Numbered from the stretch's first letter, positions 1 through 12,486 are shown. The stretch is 64,000 bases of DNA from Latrodectus hesperus (GCA_037975125.1 CM075860.1:42037782-42101781), one strand, 5' to 3'. Made by a program: numbers and translations. The notes: generated from the letters alone by a model not told the origin.

Positions 1-296
1 TAGAAAAAGAAATGTAGCGACGCCATCTTGAAGGGATGCTGATTTTCTTCTTTTGATGTTTATTCTCTCTTCTTTTTTTAATCTTTACCCAGGATCGGAA
101 GATGTTTTTGGAGTGTCCTGTTTATTCCATATTGCGTGCGCTGAAGATGCTAGAAGTCGAGATGTCGCGTGGTATGGAAATATGTGCAGATATTTCGTTT
201 TTCCCTCAGGGATTCGCGTATTGGAAATCTAGAAAAGAAGAGATTCTTTTTCTATTTCCAAGAGATTCTGAACTCTTGGCATTATTTTATTTCTGA
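1..296. other. GC-richer left edge with YY1/Pho-like motif
   Basis: The first 300 bases are less AT-rich than what follows and contain pyrimidine tracts. Positions 21-30 read CAAGATGGCG on the minus strand, the classic YY1/Pho core. A 64-codon plus-strand frame lies at 102-296 but shows no recognisable domain. This could be the edge of a promoter or exon lying mainly outside the window, but nothing proves that. Confidence 0.15.
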
Positions 297-3262
297 AAAT
301 TTTAGATTCACAAAATTAGGAAGTATTAATTAAATACAGCTTTTGCTTGCCAGAAAAGCTCAGTTTATGTCTTGAATCTTTTAAGTGCATTTATGAGTAT
401 TATGGTTTTGGTGCAATATTAAATTAAGATTTGTGAAAATAATTAATGAAAATATTAGAGAGATTCAAGTCTTATGCATCAATTATGAAAAAAATATCAT
501 ACTATTTTACTTTAAATTATTTTTATGCACTTAAGAAAACAAATTTGATACTTGTAAACAGAATAATAAATTATTTTCAAATTACGATTCTTAAACAAGA
601 ACTAGAAGTTATTTTTTCAAACTAATGCAAACACGCATTGCACACTATATTTTAATTCTTCACGAAAGTAATAACATTACCGTATCACAAGGTTTTGTGA
701 TACACTCACTTGTTTTTTATTTTAAAGTATGCATTAAAATTAATGTTCCTCTCATCGGCATTAATCTTCATCATTAATCCATCATTTCGACAGAATGCTG
801 TTACATCAAGTGTTTGACCAACTACCTTGAACATTTGCAATATTTTAATCATTATTATCAATAATTTTGCGTGAGTAGTTTCGAAATAATTAGGTATAAA
901 TAATTATATATAGTTATAAATAATCATAAATTTATTTTTGTGCAGTTTATTAAATTATACCAATAATAACCGGCTTAATCCCATATTTAGAATAAAGATA
1001 TCGATTATTTTTATTCTTTTAACTATTAATATTTTAATTCATAAATGAAATGTTAAAAGAAATAAAACATAAAATTTCAGCTAGTTAGTTTTAATTAAAA
1101 AAAAACAAAGAAAAAACATTTTTATGGACAAAATAAGCTGAATTAGATTTTATTTTAATAATTTTTAAGAGTAATTAGTATAGATTTCAGAACTTTCATG
1201 ATTCACATAAAAATTCATAAATGTAATTTTTAAATTCTAAAAACGACTAAAAAATAAAATAACGTAATTTCAGTATCTTTATTCATAATAGATTTATTAT
1301 TCTTTGTAATATGTAATGGAAAATTGTGAAAAAAGGGTACAATTTTTGTTTTTATACTTTCAATTTTCTAACATTTTAAATATTTTAATTATTAATTATT
1401 TAATAGCGTATTTTGTTAAAGTTATAAAGATAATCATAATATTGTTTTCACCGAATATATTATATAACATTTATTTACCTCTAGATTATGATAATAATTA
1501 TAAGATTGTTTATACTGTGTTTAAAAATCAAATACTTAATATATGCGTCTATATTTTAACATAATGCAAAATATTGCGTGATGAATTTTCACATTATTTA
1601 ATTCATCTTATGAAACTCTAAATAATGTCGCTACTTCGACCCGGATTAATCCCGAATGGATCAATACCTACCAATCGTGTTTCATTTTGATTTTATTAAA
1701 AGAGATATTTCCTGGATATCTTTTTCATTTCAGTAGCTTTTGCAAAAGATAAATTTAGTTCAGCAAAAAAATTTAAATTGTTTCTATTTAAGATATAAAT
1801 AAACTAGACATAAATTGTTATTCTCCATTTCACAATATTTTTGCAGTGGTAGACTTTTATTTAGATATATTGTATGCGATCGTTACATAATTACATAAAT
1901 TCATGTAAATTATTTAAATTAATTCTCTCTGAATTGAATAATATGAAAATATGCTTAGAGAAATATTAAAATATTATTTTTATATTTAAAAATGTTTTTT
2001 TAATTAAATATTATTTTTATATTTAAACATTTAAAAATGAAATAATAAAACTATTTTTAATTGCTAATTTCGGAATATGGTGTTCAACTCTTCAAAATTA
2101 CAATATCTGAAACAATAGCTCGAAAATTAATGACAATTATTATTGTCGTTTATTTAAAATATTTTTCAAACATATTTAATAAAATAATCAATTGTGGCTT
2201 AGGTATTAGTTAAATTATCTTTAAATTTGATTGAAGCGTAGTTTAAATACAATTGGGGTTTAAACCATACTTCAATCTTGCTTTATACGCAAAAATAAAA
2301 AAAATGTGGTTTAAATATCGTATAATATTCTTTAATTTTGATTGTAGTTTGAATATTGTATTTTTTGAAAGAAACATTCCTTTAAAAATAAGAACACTAT
2401 TCTTTTCTTTTCCTATATTATTCGTAAGAAATTAAACGAATTTTTTTGCAATGTAAGAAAAGAAGATATTTCTTAATCATGAGTTTGAATGAAATCCTAA
2501 CTGATAAAGTGTTGACAAATGAATTTTTTTTTAACAACATCAAATATATGAGAAAATTTGGATAACATATTTCTTGGTACTTATTATTTGTTAAAATCTG
2601 CTTATTGGAGAGAATGATAAAAAATACGTTTTAATAGTTATATAATAAATTATTATATATTAATTATATTTGATTATCTACCTTTTAACTGTGTACTTGG
2701 AAGCATTAATATTTACGATACATTAAATCTCTCAACAATCTTAACTAATTACTAACAACATTTTTAGTTCCTCGTATTGTTTTACTTAAAATTATAAAAT
2801 AACCTTTAAATTTATGAGGGAAGTAAAAAAAGGAGTAATCATATTTCATTTTTATATTTTAACAATTTTATTCAGTCTTAAAATTCTATAAAATGCCATT
2901 GATGGCTATTTGATTTAAAATTACTAATGCATATCTATATTTTTTATTTGTGTTGTACATTTTTATGAGAAATAAAATAATTAGTTAGATATCTCTTTTG
3001 CTTATATAAATAAGCTCTTATGTTATGTTAATGCTGAGTACACTGTGCTGAATTGTATTCTAAGACAAATTACTGAAATAACAATTTTTTTTTAAATAAG
3101 TGAGAAACTAAATTGCTTTCTCACTTAAGAAAAGACAAATTTTTTTATAACTAAATAAGTATTTTATTTGAAATTTTTTATTGTCTTTAATGAAAGCATT
3201 TTTTTAAATATGATATAAATTGTTATGTTTAAATAACCTTTTGAAATTCTGATACAAGATTT

Positions 3263-3264
<2 letters not shown>
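297..3264. other. AT-rich gene-free stretch
   Basis: No gene, transposon or RNA gene is recognisable here. Frames at 1316-1564 and 2253-2435 are short, low-complexity and rich in F, I, N and K, as expected by chance in this base composition. The one distinctive short site is a perfect palindrome GGATTAATCC at 1643-1652, which matches a K50-homeodomain (Bicoid/Otx type) double site. Confidence 0.5.

Positions 3265-3351
<87 letters not shown>
3265..3351. repeat. (TA)n microsatellite with CA tail
   Basis: About 80 bases of uninterrupted AT dinucleotides run into a short CACACA tail. The open frames that cross it, with Tyr-Ile alternation, are readings of the repeat and not proteins. Confidence 0.97.
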
Positions 3352-3589
3352 ATATTTAATAGTATTTGAAGCTATCTTAAAACTTACCATGTAAAATTTA
3401 AAAATTTTACTTTCTCGTGATTTAAAACATGTGATAGGATTATTTTCTTTTTTCAATTATTTAGGAAAAAAAAAACATTTCTTTTATTTTGTTTCGTTAA
3501 TTTTGAAACATTTTCTGAAATAACTATAAATTTACATATCTATTGGTTTTTACTTATCATAAGTTATCTTGATGATGTATCTTTATATT

Positions 3590-4030
3590 TGGCGAATTTT
3601 TGCTAATACTATTTTGGCGCCTTTTATCGTTCCATTATCACTGGCAAGTTCGTAATTACTGAAGCCACAAAAAATGACATCTCGGAGTGATACACCTTTT
3701 GCCGATGCTTTTAAGCAGACATTTCATCCCAAATGGACGTACTTTTCTCATACCTTGGCGAAATTCCTCATACGTCAGTTTCGATATTTTTACAGCCTTT
3801 CCCTGCGCTTTTAAAGGCCATAATTCAATCGCCTGCAGAAAGCATCAAAATGGGATCGAAATTTTAGGTTTCGTTTTTTTGTTTTTCCTTTCTTCTTTAC
3901 GGATACTTGTAAGGACGTCGAAATTTGTCTCATCACATAGCTGACTAAAATGGAAAAAAATAATAATAATTTTTTTTCCTTCTTTCTCGTCATCTTCTGC
4001 CAGCGGAATGAATTGGGGATTTTTCGTTTA
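3590..4030. promoter_or_regulatory. GC-richer patch with E2F-like site, possible conserved non-coding element
   Basis: This stretch stands out from the flanking AT-rich DNA by its CpG-containing, mixed-base sequence. TTTTGGCGCC at 3612-3621 fits the E2F core TTTSSCGC. The 85-codon plus frame at 3687-3944 has no recognisable domain. No element ends, tRNA-like boxes or transposase words were seen. It may be an enhancer, a promoter fragment or an exon of an unidentified transcript. The call rests on composition and motif only. Confidence 0.2.
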
Positions 4031-5702
4031 TGCTTTTCTAATGGTTTTTCTTTTATGGTTCATTCAATTTTTCACTCTTTATAGGGAATTCTATCAAGCA
4101 AAGGGATAAATTTATTTGTCGATAAAAATTTACGAGTCGAATTCCAGGTGAATATTATATTTATGATCAGTGTATTTGTAAGGGTTGAATTCCATTTCTA
4201 TTATGAACAAATGATGCAGTATTCGATTTATTTAAGTGAAATTTCGAAGAAAATCTTCTTTTCATTTCAGTCATAATTTTGAATTTTAAATAATTCAGCA
4301 AAACAAATCACATTTTAAATCGAGAAATTTGAATAAATAGGAAGCTTCAAAAATTTGAAATCTTTTGCATTGCTATCCTAATAAAATTCAACATATTTGT
4401 TATTCCATAAAAAATACAAAAGCAAGTAAGTTTTGATTAGTTTGACTGCAAGGCATTTTAATTTAAGTAATTTTCATTACTAATCAATGTCTAATGTATT
4501 AGATTTTATAGTTTTAACCAAACACATTTTAAGCAAAATAAAATGTGCATTCTTTAATTCTTTCATTGAGCTCACTAAATTATTTATAAAATATTACAAT
4601 GTAAATTAATTTATCAAAATAAATATTTCGTTTTTCCAAAATTCTTAGTCTCGTCTACACGCTACTTGTTATTTTAAAATCAAATGATTTGCCACAATCG
4701 AATATTTTTTATATAAATTGATGTATGAAGTATTTGAATAAAAGTACTTGAAAATACATATTGTACCAGGAAAAAAAACCCTATGAACTGCGAAATATAT
4801 AGTACATTGTTATTAAATTTTATGCTTAAACTGTAATGAAATTATGTAATTTTATAGATTTCTTTATCCTTTCTTTGCTCTAATTATTCTAATTTAATAA
4901 TAACACATTCTAAACTTTTACATAGTCATTCTTCTAATTTTAATTATGTTAATGGTATAATTTTAATAGTTCCCTAATTATCGGCTAAGTAATATGCTTT
5001 ATAAATTTACCCCAGATTGAAGTTTAATTTCCATGGTTTCAATTGCTGAGCAAATTTCAATATAAGCATAGATTTACTAAATAATAATTTATTTCATTTT
5101 AATGACACGATAAATAAATAATTATCAATATATAATAAATATCATTTTAATTTGTCAAAATATGCTAATTTTTTCTTTTCAGAAAAAATTTGCAGATAAA
5201 CACCTTTTTTCGATAAACAGCATTTTTTCAAATAATATTTATTTTCATTTAAACTTATTTTGGCACATGATATTTTTGCAATTAGAAAATATATGGTTTT
5301 CACAAAGAAAATACCTTCTCTATTAATGATTTTCCTGCAAAATCTTTCTTATCACAGTCATTGTTTTCCATATTCAGCATTAGAAATTATTTGCTTTATT
5401 GGAATTAATTATCTAACCTCACTGAAAATAGCAGAGTAAAGAATTATTTTCAACTGATTTTTATGATTACAAATAAAGGGCATTGATATAATTTTTAGTA
5501 ACAATTCTTATTAAGAATGGAGGATTTAAATTCATAATGATTTATTCAGTTCTTAGATGATAGAATTGGGTGATTTTAATGGAAACGAAATTTCTAAATT
5601 TTGATGCAAGAAGTTTTCTTGAGTCGTTGACCTTTTTCTGGAATATTCCGAATTACCTTCTAAGCATCTTCTTCAATATAAGAAAAATTTTATTGTACTA
5701 CG

Positions 5703-5703
<1 letters not shown>
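4031..5703. other. AT-rich gene-free stretch
   Basis: I see no gene, RNA or transposon here, only AT-rich DNA with short homopolymer runs. Confidence 0.5.
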
Positions 5704-5748
<45 letters not shown>

Positions 5749-5796
5749 AATATATATATAATTTATAAATAAATTATATATATACAAAAATCATTA

Positions 5797-5854
<58 letters not shown>

Positions 5855-5868
5855 TAATGATTTTTTTC
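5704..5868. repeat. Two (TA)n tracts and a palindromic hairpin
   Basis: One (TA)n tract covers about 5704-5733 and a second 5800-5850, separated by irregular AT-rich sequence. The second tract sits at the centre of an inverted repeat: AAAATCATTAATTTATA begins near 5786 and its reverse complement, TATAAATTAATGATTTT, ends near 5866. The whole can fold into a long cruciform, and such loci are often length-polymorphic. Confidence 0.9.
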
Positions 5869-5954
5869 TTACGTAAATGTGTATAAAGTTAATTGTATGT
5901 ATAAATACGCGCATAATAAATAAGTTACCATTTTAGTCAAGTCATAGAGATATA

Positions 5955-6317
5955 TTGTCATACTTATCCATTGTTGTTTATCCCCTTATCAGTAAACAGA
6001 TTATTAGTGAATTAAATTTTACTAAATTTGAAGGGAAGAAAATTTTTTGGCAAAGTAAAGAAGGCAAAAGCAAATATTTGAAAATGATTGATTCTACAGT
6101 AACATTCAATACACGATGCCAAAAAGGTAATAACTTTTTTTGGCCTCGTTACTGCAAAAACACAAACAAAAAATTTAATTCGTACGTAATCAAATTCGTC
6201 ATTCAAATTTGCATTTTTTTATCTTTAATAAATAAAGTGATTTTAAATCACCCATTTTTTTATGAAAATTCCATTAGCTTAGCTATTTTTATAATTTACA
6301 TTTATTCCTTAAAATAG
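5955..6317 (+). other. 120-codon open frame, unrecognised, probably chance
   Basis: This is the longest open frame of the first 30 kb. It starts Met-Ser-Tyr-Leu and has a Lys-rich middle and a hydrophobic C-terminal part rich in I, L and F. I recognise no family. A stop-free run of 120 codons is uncommon at this AT content, and a CAAAAAG/GTAATA sequence near 6124 could act as a splice donor. There is no promoter, acceptor or homology support, so I do not call it a gene. Confidence 0.1.
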
Positions 6318-7214
6318 CTGTATTCCGTATTCCTACTAACTGGCATAACTGCAAAAAAGTTAATAAATGTATAATCATTTCTACAAAAAATGAAAAGATT
6401 CGTATTATTCAAGATATTCATAGAATCCAATTTGTGATTCGTGAGATTTTATTATTTGTTCTACACCTTTTTACTCTTGGCCACATTTTTTTATTTATCA
6501 TATAATGAATGCAAACTTTGAAAAATTAATATTTCAAATTAAAGTTCATTATTATTCAAAGATTTTGAAACTGTCTCGAGTTTCATGTTCAAATTAAAAA
6601 GTGTACGCTGATATTTTTATTCTGAAAATCCGCTTAAATTCTGAAAAATTATTCATGCTTACGTGTGTTACCGTTTGATGTATGTTATAATAAAAATTGT
6701 GTTTTAACTATATTTTATGTTTATTTCTTATATCATGGACTCGAAGTAAATGAAAGTTTGTTTTTAATTAATTAATTTTTCTTGCAAAAATGTTTAATTT
6801 AATTGATTTCGTACTTATAATAATCACACATTTTTTTAAAGCAGATGGGATCTCTAGTTTCGCTTGCAAATGTAGCGAGGGAGTAAAACGAAAGAAACCA
6901 TTCTGTAATTCAAGAATTAAAGCTTTCAGTATTTCTTTTACATATTGTTTTTTTATTTAGCTCTCTTATTCAAATCTTTAAGATTTTAAAGGTTCAAGAA
7001 TCAATTTATTTTCTAATATTCAAATGTTATCATTTTTTAAAAATTGATTGAATTTTCATTTTTAAAAATGCAAACGTTTTTTGAAGTAAATGAAAATTTA
7101 TTTTTTGATAGTTTATTTCTTAATTCAAATAAATGAAATTGATAACAAATAATTTTTTTCGCTTAGAACTCTGACTACTTAATATCATTTATATAGTTTT
7201 TGATTCTTTTGATT
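6318..7214. other. AT-rich gene-free stretch
   Basis: Nothing recognisable was found apart from AT-rich sequence leading into the minisatellite. Confidence 0.5.
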
Positions 7215-7570
7215 GATTAATCATTTCGTAGCTATACTTTAAATCCGTATAGCTACGAAATGATTAATCAATTCTGTACTTTAAATCCGTATAGTTACCA
7301 AGTGATTAATCAATTCTGTACTTTAAATCCGTATAGTTACCAAGTGATTAATCAATTCTGTACTTTAAATCCGTATAGCTACGAAATGATTAATCAATTG
7401 TGTACTTTAAATCCGTATAGCTACGAAATGATTAATCAATTCTATACTTTAAATCCGTATAGTTGCCAAGTGATTAATCAATTCTATACTTTAAATCCGT
7501 ATAGTTACCAAGTGATTAATCAAATCTTTACTTAAAATCTATATAGTTACGAAATGATTAATCAATATTC
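7215..7570. repeat. 42-bp minisatellite, about seven copies, with palindromic edge
   Basis: Copies begin with GATTAATCAA at 7262, 7304, 7346, 7388, 7430, 7472, 7514 and, partial, 7556, exactly 42 bases apart. Two variants intermix: units ending AGCTACGAAAT and units ending AGTTACCAAGT. At the left edge, 7215-7236 is a perfect 22-base inverted copy of 7248-7269, so the array opens with a hairpin. Because 42 is a multiple of three, a 91-codon frame with a 14-residue repeat spans it. That frame is a by-product of the array and I do not call it a protein. Confidence 0.95.
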
Positions 7571-8273
7571 TGAGACTGATTATCAAAACTTAAGTCCGCA
7601 TGAGTTATTTATTTCGTTAATTTTAGAAAAAAAAATATCTTATAATCAATTTTCTTTTTTTTTTTTTAAAAAAATTTATTTTCTAATGCGGTTTGAAGAG
7701 GAGATTCCATTTCCTGCTCTTAATTCAATTTATTCAGCTCTGTATGTTCTTTCTTTGTTTTAACAGAGTACACAATATAATGCCCCATCTTCAGTAAATA
7801 GTGATCGTTAAGTGTTTTCAGCTGAAATCGAATTCCTTTGCGTTCCAAATTGAATCAGTTTTTAATCTCTTTTCGATTCTCAACTTTCGATATTGGAAAA
7901 TTGCTCTGAAATTGGAAGCGAAAGCAAGAAATAGATATAGCAGTACTTCCAGCTTTCCCGACGCCACTTGTTTAATTCAATAATCGATTACTTTTTTTTT
8001 ATAACGCCCCTTATTTTGTTTCGAGATGTTGTAAATTAATATATAATATATTTTGCGATTAATATAAATTTTGGCAAATTATTGTATAAGATTTTGTAAA
8101 TGAATTTTTCATAAATTTAATTTTTATGACTTGTGTATTTATTTTTATTTATTACTTTTATTTGTGATATATTTTTTATTATTTGTTTCTGCATGTTTCT
8201 TACTTGTTCTCGAGAGTATGCAAATTAATATATAAATTTTGTTAATTAATATATAGTAAATGAAGTTTTTATT
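7571..8273. other. AT-rich gene-free stretch
   Basis: Short frames at 7554-7763 and 7801-7983 show no domain. A modestly less AT-rich patch lies at 7800-7970. No transposon was recognised. Confidence 0.4.
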
Positions 8274-8450
8274 TCATCCCTTCAGTGGGTCGATTAATGA
8301 TTACCAAGCATGTTAGGGAACTAAACACTGGGGGTCTTACGTTAGGCTGACCACCTAACTGGGACATATGCTTCGCACCCCAGGGCCCTCGGTCATGAAA
8401 ACAGTTACTGTAGGCCTTGGCCCACATGGGCTGTCGTGCCATGGAGTTTA
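8274..8450 (+). mobile_element. SINE family B, 5'-truncated copy
   Basis: The body aligns by eye with 9225-9413. Both share GGTCGAT near the start, then TACCAAGCA, GAACTAAA, a GGCTGACCACC block, GGGACATATGCTTC, CAGGGCCC, AAAACAGTTA and TAGGCCTT in the same order. This copy lacks the tRNA-like head seen in the other one. It has no coding capacity. Confidence 0.7.
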
Positions 8451-8604
8451 GTTTTAAAAAAAACTTAATGCATAAAAAGGAAATTTTATGTATTAATGTA
8501 TAAAGTTGGCTTAGAATTTATCAATTTTGTAAATTAATGTAAAGTTAATAAATAACGATCAATTAATCACTTGTAAATTAATGTCTGAAGTAGAATAGGA
8601 GAGA

Positions 8605-8760
8605 AATAGACTACGGATGAGATGGCTAGATATAGTGGAAAAATGTTTAAAGAACACCAATGTCAACAGGTGGAATAACAACATGGGTGAGTTGAGAAAT
8701 GATGAAAACTGACTAAGGTAACCTTGGCTGGAAATCAGTAGTAAAACTTATGAAAAAGGA
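8605..8760 (+). mobile_element. Decayed LINE ORF2 C-terminal end
   Basis: Translated in frame from about 8611, the sequence gives Arg-Leu-Arg-Met-Arg-Trp-Leu-Asp, then Val-Glu-Lys-x-Leu-Lys and a later Arg-Trp. This is the spacing of the conserved R-L-R-W-x-D...E-x-D-L-K tail of some non-LTR retrotransposon ORF2 proteins. The better preserved copy at 30542 gives the same pattern. Stops follow soon after. This is a short, heavily mutated fragment. Confidence 0.4.
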
Positions 8761-8931
8761 GAAGTTAATATAAAACTATTTGTAATGGATAATTTTTACT
8801 GAGTTTCAACTTTGATATGATAATTTTTATTAATTAATATATACATACTTGCTTTATTAAACGATCAATTTCTTTTTAATTAATTCAAATTCTTGTTACC
8901 AACTTTCGTTGTTAAATCTCGCGAGTCATTT

Positions 8932-9120
8932 GCCGAGCTGGCAGCCGAATGGTTAGCGCTCTTGCCTTCGGTTCAACAGTTCGTGGGTTCGAATCCCACC
9001 TTGGGCATGGATGTTTGTAGTGGTTCGGAATCCACTTTAAGTCGTAAGTCCCGGTCTAATTAGCCCTCGTGTGCAAAAAATGACCGTTGAGCGACAAACA
9101 AACCAAACCAAACCAACCTT
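8932..9120 (+). mobile_element. SINE family A, full-length, with target duplication
   Basis: The tRNA-like head carries an A-box-like TGGCAGCCGAATGG and a canonical B box GGTTCGAATCC, so it is a tRNA-derived pol III unit. The body continues with GGATGTTTGTAGTGGTTCGG, a GTAAGTCCCGGTCTAATTAG block and GACCGTTGAGCGACAAAC, and it ends in (AAACC) repeats. Flanks are GCGAGTCATTT (8921-8931) and GCGAGTCGTTT (9121-9131), a target-site duplication with one mismatch. This is the best preserved copy of the family in the window. Confidence 0.9.
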
Positions 9121-9147
9121 GCGAGTCGTTTTTAAGTGTTAAACAAC

Positions 9148-9413
9148 AAGATGTTAACTAGCGCTTCCAGGCACAGGTCTGAGGTTCGATTCTCTTTTAA
9201 AGTAGCGTTAACTCAGCCTTTGATCCCATCAGTAGGTCGATAAATTGTGTACCAAGCAAGCTTGAGAACTAAATACTGGGATTTTTCGCGTGAGGCTGAC
9301 CACCAAACAGGGACATATGCTTCTCATCTCAGGGCCCTTGGTCAAGAAAACAGTTATGGGCACTATAGGCCTTAGCCCAGATATGGGTTGACGTGTTGTC
9401 GGTTTGTTTTAGT
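9148..9413 (+). mobile_element. SINE family B with tRNA-like head
   Basis: A degenerate tRNA-like head contains the B box GGTTCGATTC near 9182. It is followed by the same body as at 8274-8450: GGTCGATAAATT, ACCAAGCA, GGCTGACCACC, GGGACATATGCTTC, CAGGGCCC and CTTAGCCC. The copy sits 28 bases after a family A SINE, so this is a small SINE cluster. Confidence 0.65.
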
Positions 9414-10424
9414 TTTAAGAGACTACATATTATTTTAAATTTTATTATAAAATTGTTTTTGGTTTTTTTAGCTTTATGCTTCTTTATTCAAATGATCTAA
9501 GCTCAAATGCAAGTCTAATTGGTGCTACTCATCTAAAATCTTCAAGTGCAATCCCAATATTGTTCTTATAATTCTTTAGATAGTCTAATTGTTTTATTAG
9601 TTTTGCAATATGCAATCACATTTTGTATTTGAAGCCTTGGTGTATTGTAATTCACGGTTTTACGAGTATTCCGAATTACTAAAATATTCAAACACAAGCT
9701 GTCAATTTAAATGCTATAAACTTTAATTATTCAGTTGTACATCTAGTCAATCATTCAGTTATATTTTTTAAATGGTTGCAATTGTGTAAAATCCGCAAAA
9801 TTTAGCATTTAAAATACTGATAACACTATTTGATGAAAAAATATAATCCTGTTCAATTAAGATTATGAAATAATACATTAATATAAAAGAAAAAAACATA
9901 TTTTTTGATTTTAAATTTAACTTGTCTACATCAAAATTAGTATTTAAGTTTACTTGATGATCGGTTGTCTCAATTTTATCTGTCCTTTTCTAACAAAATG
10001 GTATTCAAATCTATTTTTAATTGCAATGATTTATTTTCGTTTGAAAATTTAAATTCATTCTTATAAACTTATATTTATTTATTTATTTCCAATATGCAGT
10101 TTCTATGTAATTCTAACAATAAAGAACTATTTTTATTTTCTTGGATGGCATTCTTGTCTTTTTCTTCATTTCTGTTCGTGTTTTCCATTTTGTTTTATTA
10201 TGATAACACAATTATATATCACCAAATAATCAATGTTTTGTTTTTGTCCATCTGAAATAAAAAAAGAAAACAAATAACAAGATTACATTCATGTTTTAGT
10301 TAGATATTTAATATCAATGTATATTTGCATGTTATAAATCACATATTTTTTCCGGTGTTCAAAATCTTTTGTTGATAATTATTCAATCAGAATTTATTAC
10401 AGTTTATTAAATTACATTGATCTC
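9414..10424. other. AT-rich gene-free stretch
   Basis: No gene or element was recognised. Confidence 0.45.
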
Positions 10425-10603
10425 GAGCTAATCTGCATCTGAATGATTAGTGATGTGTCCTTTTGTTCATCACCTCGTGGATTCGATTCCCTCCTCGGGT
10501 GCTCCAAGCACTTCAGAATACATTTTAAATTGTAGGTCCAGATCTAATTAGCCTTCATATGCAAGAAGAATAATTGATGCGCGCTAAACAAACCATTCCA
10601 AAT
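10425..10603 (+). mobile_element. SINE family A, diverged copy
   Basis: The order of blocks matches 8932-9120: a GAGCTAATCTGCATCTGAATG head, B-box-like GGATTCGATTCCC, CTTCAGAATACATTTTAAAT, GTAGGTCCAGATCTAATTAG, TTCATATGCAAGA, and an ACAAACCATTCCAAAT tail. Many substitutions mark it as an old insertion. Confidence 0.75.
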
Positions 10604-11439
10604 CTACTTTAATCTTGTGAATGGTTTTGATGAAATTCTTTAATTCCCAATTTCTATTTAGTTGTGAAATCATTTATATCGTATACTTCCAAACGAAACA
10701 TGTTCACACGTAGTTTTCGCTGAAAGATGTTCATAATAATCTTTATGTAACGATTTGAATTCGACAACAAAGAGTTTTCCGTTTTTGACTCTACTTCTGA
10801 CTCCTTTAATGGGCATGATTATAGTGGCCTTAATCTGTTTAGATTAACTTTTGTGTGCAAAACATGTTGGCAGAGTTACAGACCAATCATCTAATTATTG
10901 TCATTGAGAAACCTGGTGCTTTACCCATATATCCATCTTTATTTTAGAAATTGTGAGGCTGCTGTGCCTCGCCGGAAAAACAGCTTTTTATGTTGCGGTA
11001 GTTTACTAGAATTATATTTGATTGCAAAGATCTCTGGGGCTGCAATAGAGCCTTGTAGTTAGTTTGTTTAATTGTGTCAGAAATAATTGGTCATTGGAAA
11101 AAGGTAACTGTTATTATTTTTTGAATATTTGCACTATTTGATTTAATATCTGCAGTCCTTTCTGAGATAAGCCGAAGGAAGTAAACAAGATAACTTCATT
11201 TATTTATGAAAAGGCTTGCACTACATTAATTTTTTATAATAAAATTACGCTGTCTTATTAACCATTAAAATTAATGTAAATATTGTAACTGGGAATTAAA
11301 CATGTTTCTATTTTCAAGAAGATTTGACATTATGCCGCATCTGTTGCCTAAATTGTATCTAAAAATACACGATGTTTCTCTTTTATACAAACAGGATATT
11401 TTCTTGGGAATATTTTTCTTCCTTAGAAAACACGAGGTG

Positions 11440-12190
11440 CAATCTTGAAAAAGGAAATAAAAAAATGTGGTCAAGTTCCCAGAAAGAAGAAAAAAATCTT
11501 ACGTAATAAGGTATTTATCCGGAAATGCCCAGGTTATTACCCTTGGTACTATATGTCTTGGTTAAGTCCCATACGAAAGAAAGAAAAAAAGAATATTTCC
11601 TTCAGGAAAAAAATAGTGAAGACATCGACCCCTTAAGAATGACTAAAAAAAAATTTTTTTTTCGAAATATAACGGAAAAGAAAAAAATGGTTCCCTGTAT
11701 ATAACGGTTGTTCTAGTTAAGTTCGCTATTGTTGTTTTTAAGATGCCTTAAAAAAACCATCTGTCCCTTTCTTTAAGAAAACTCAAGATCTTGGGTTCAA
11801 GGCCGGGTAGGGGAGATTCCTTTAAGGGGATATGGGGGGCGCCCCAGTTCGAGAGCAGACGTTTTGGCCTCGACTTCAGACTTCTCCCTCCCCTCTTTTT
11901 CTTTCATACTATCCCCCTTGGGATAAAGGAACGCTCGGAATAACCGCGTTGATTCTTCTGTCGCTTTTTTTATCCTTCTCTTTCGTATTATATATATAAA
12001 AAAATTTCCCCTATTTTTTATAGTGCAGGCAAAAATCTATGAGTAAAAATCCCTTTCAATTTTTTTCCCTCCGTAAGATAACTGTTCAGTTCGGTAAAGT
12101 TCGTTCATGTTTTTTATTATTAGTTGCTAGTATATAGCGCGTTTGGAAAAGGGAAAAAAAAAAGAATGTGCTCTTCCTATAAACCCACCT
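11440..12190. promoter_or_regulatory. Purine/pyrimidine-rich, locally GC-rich patch; possible regulatory element
   Basis: Long G/A-rich and C/T-rich runs alternate here. The core at about 11780-11960 is GC-rich, with GGGGGGCGCCCC near 11848, a pyrimidine run near 11880-11910 and scattered CpGs. A 63-codon Lys-rich frame (11445-11636) reflects the purine richness. I recognise no transposon. A regulatory or transcribed element is possible, but this is a composition-based call. Confidence 0.2.
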
Positions 12191-12486
12191 AAAAATACTC
12201 TTGAACATTTTTTTTAATATTTTTCTTGGCCGTCTTATCTAAAGAAGGTCAACGGTCTAAAGAAAGGAAAGTTTTATGACCCAAAGTTATTTACATTTAT
12301 TTTGCTTGCTAATCTGTTATGGATTTTACAGAAATTTCCTTATATTATTGCTTTTCACAATGTTGAAATTATTAAGCCATTACGATGCTACAGTTTTTAT
12401 GGCATTTAATAAATTATAAATTGCATATACCTTTAATGATATTTTGTGACGTACGTATTTTTAAATATAAAAAATTAAGTGATTTT

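Noticed and set aside
7260..7535. 91-codon frame with a 14-residue repeat
   Set aside because: It is explained entirely by the 42-bp minisatellite. There is no promoter, splice or family support.
7215..7570. CRISPR-like array
   Set aside because: Units are directly abutting with no unique spacers, and the genome is eukaryotic.
8940..9008. Functional tRNA gene
   Set aside because: The same tRNA-like head recurs at several places with the same non-tRNA body; it is a SINE with target duplication.
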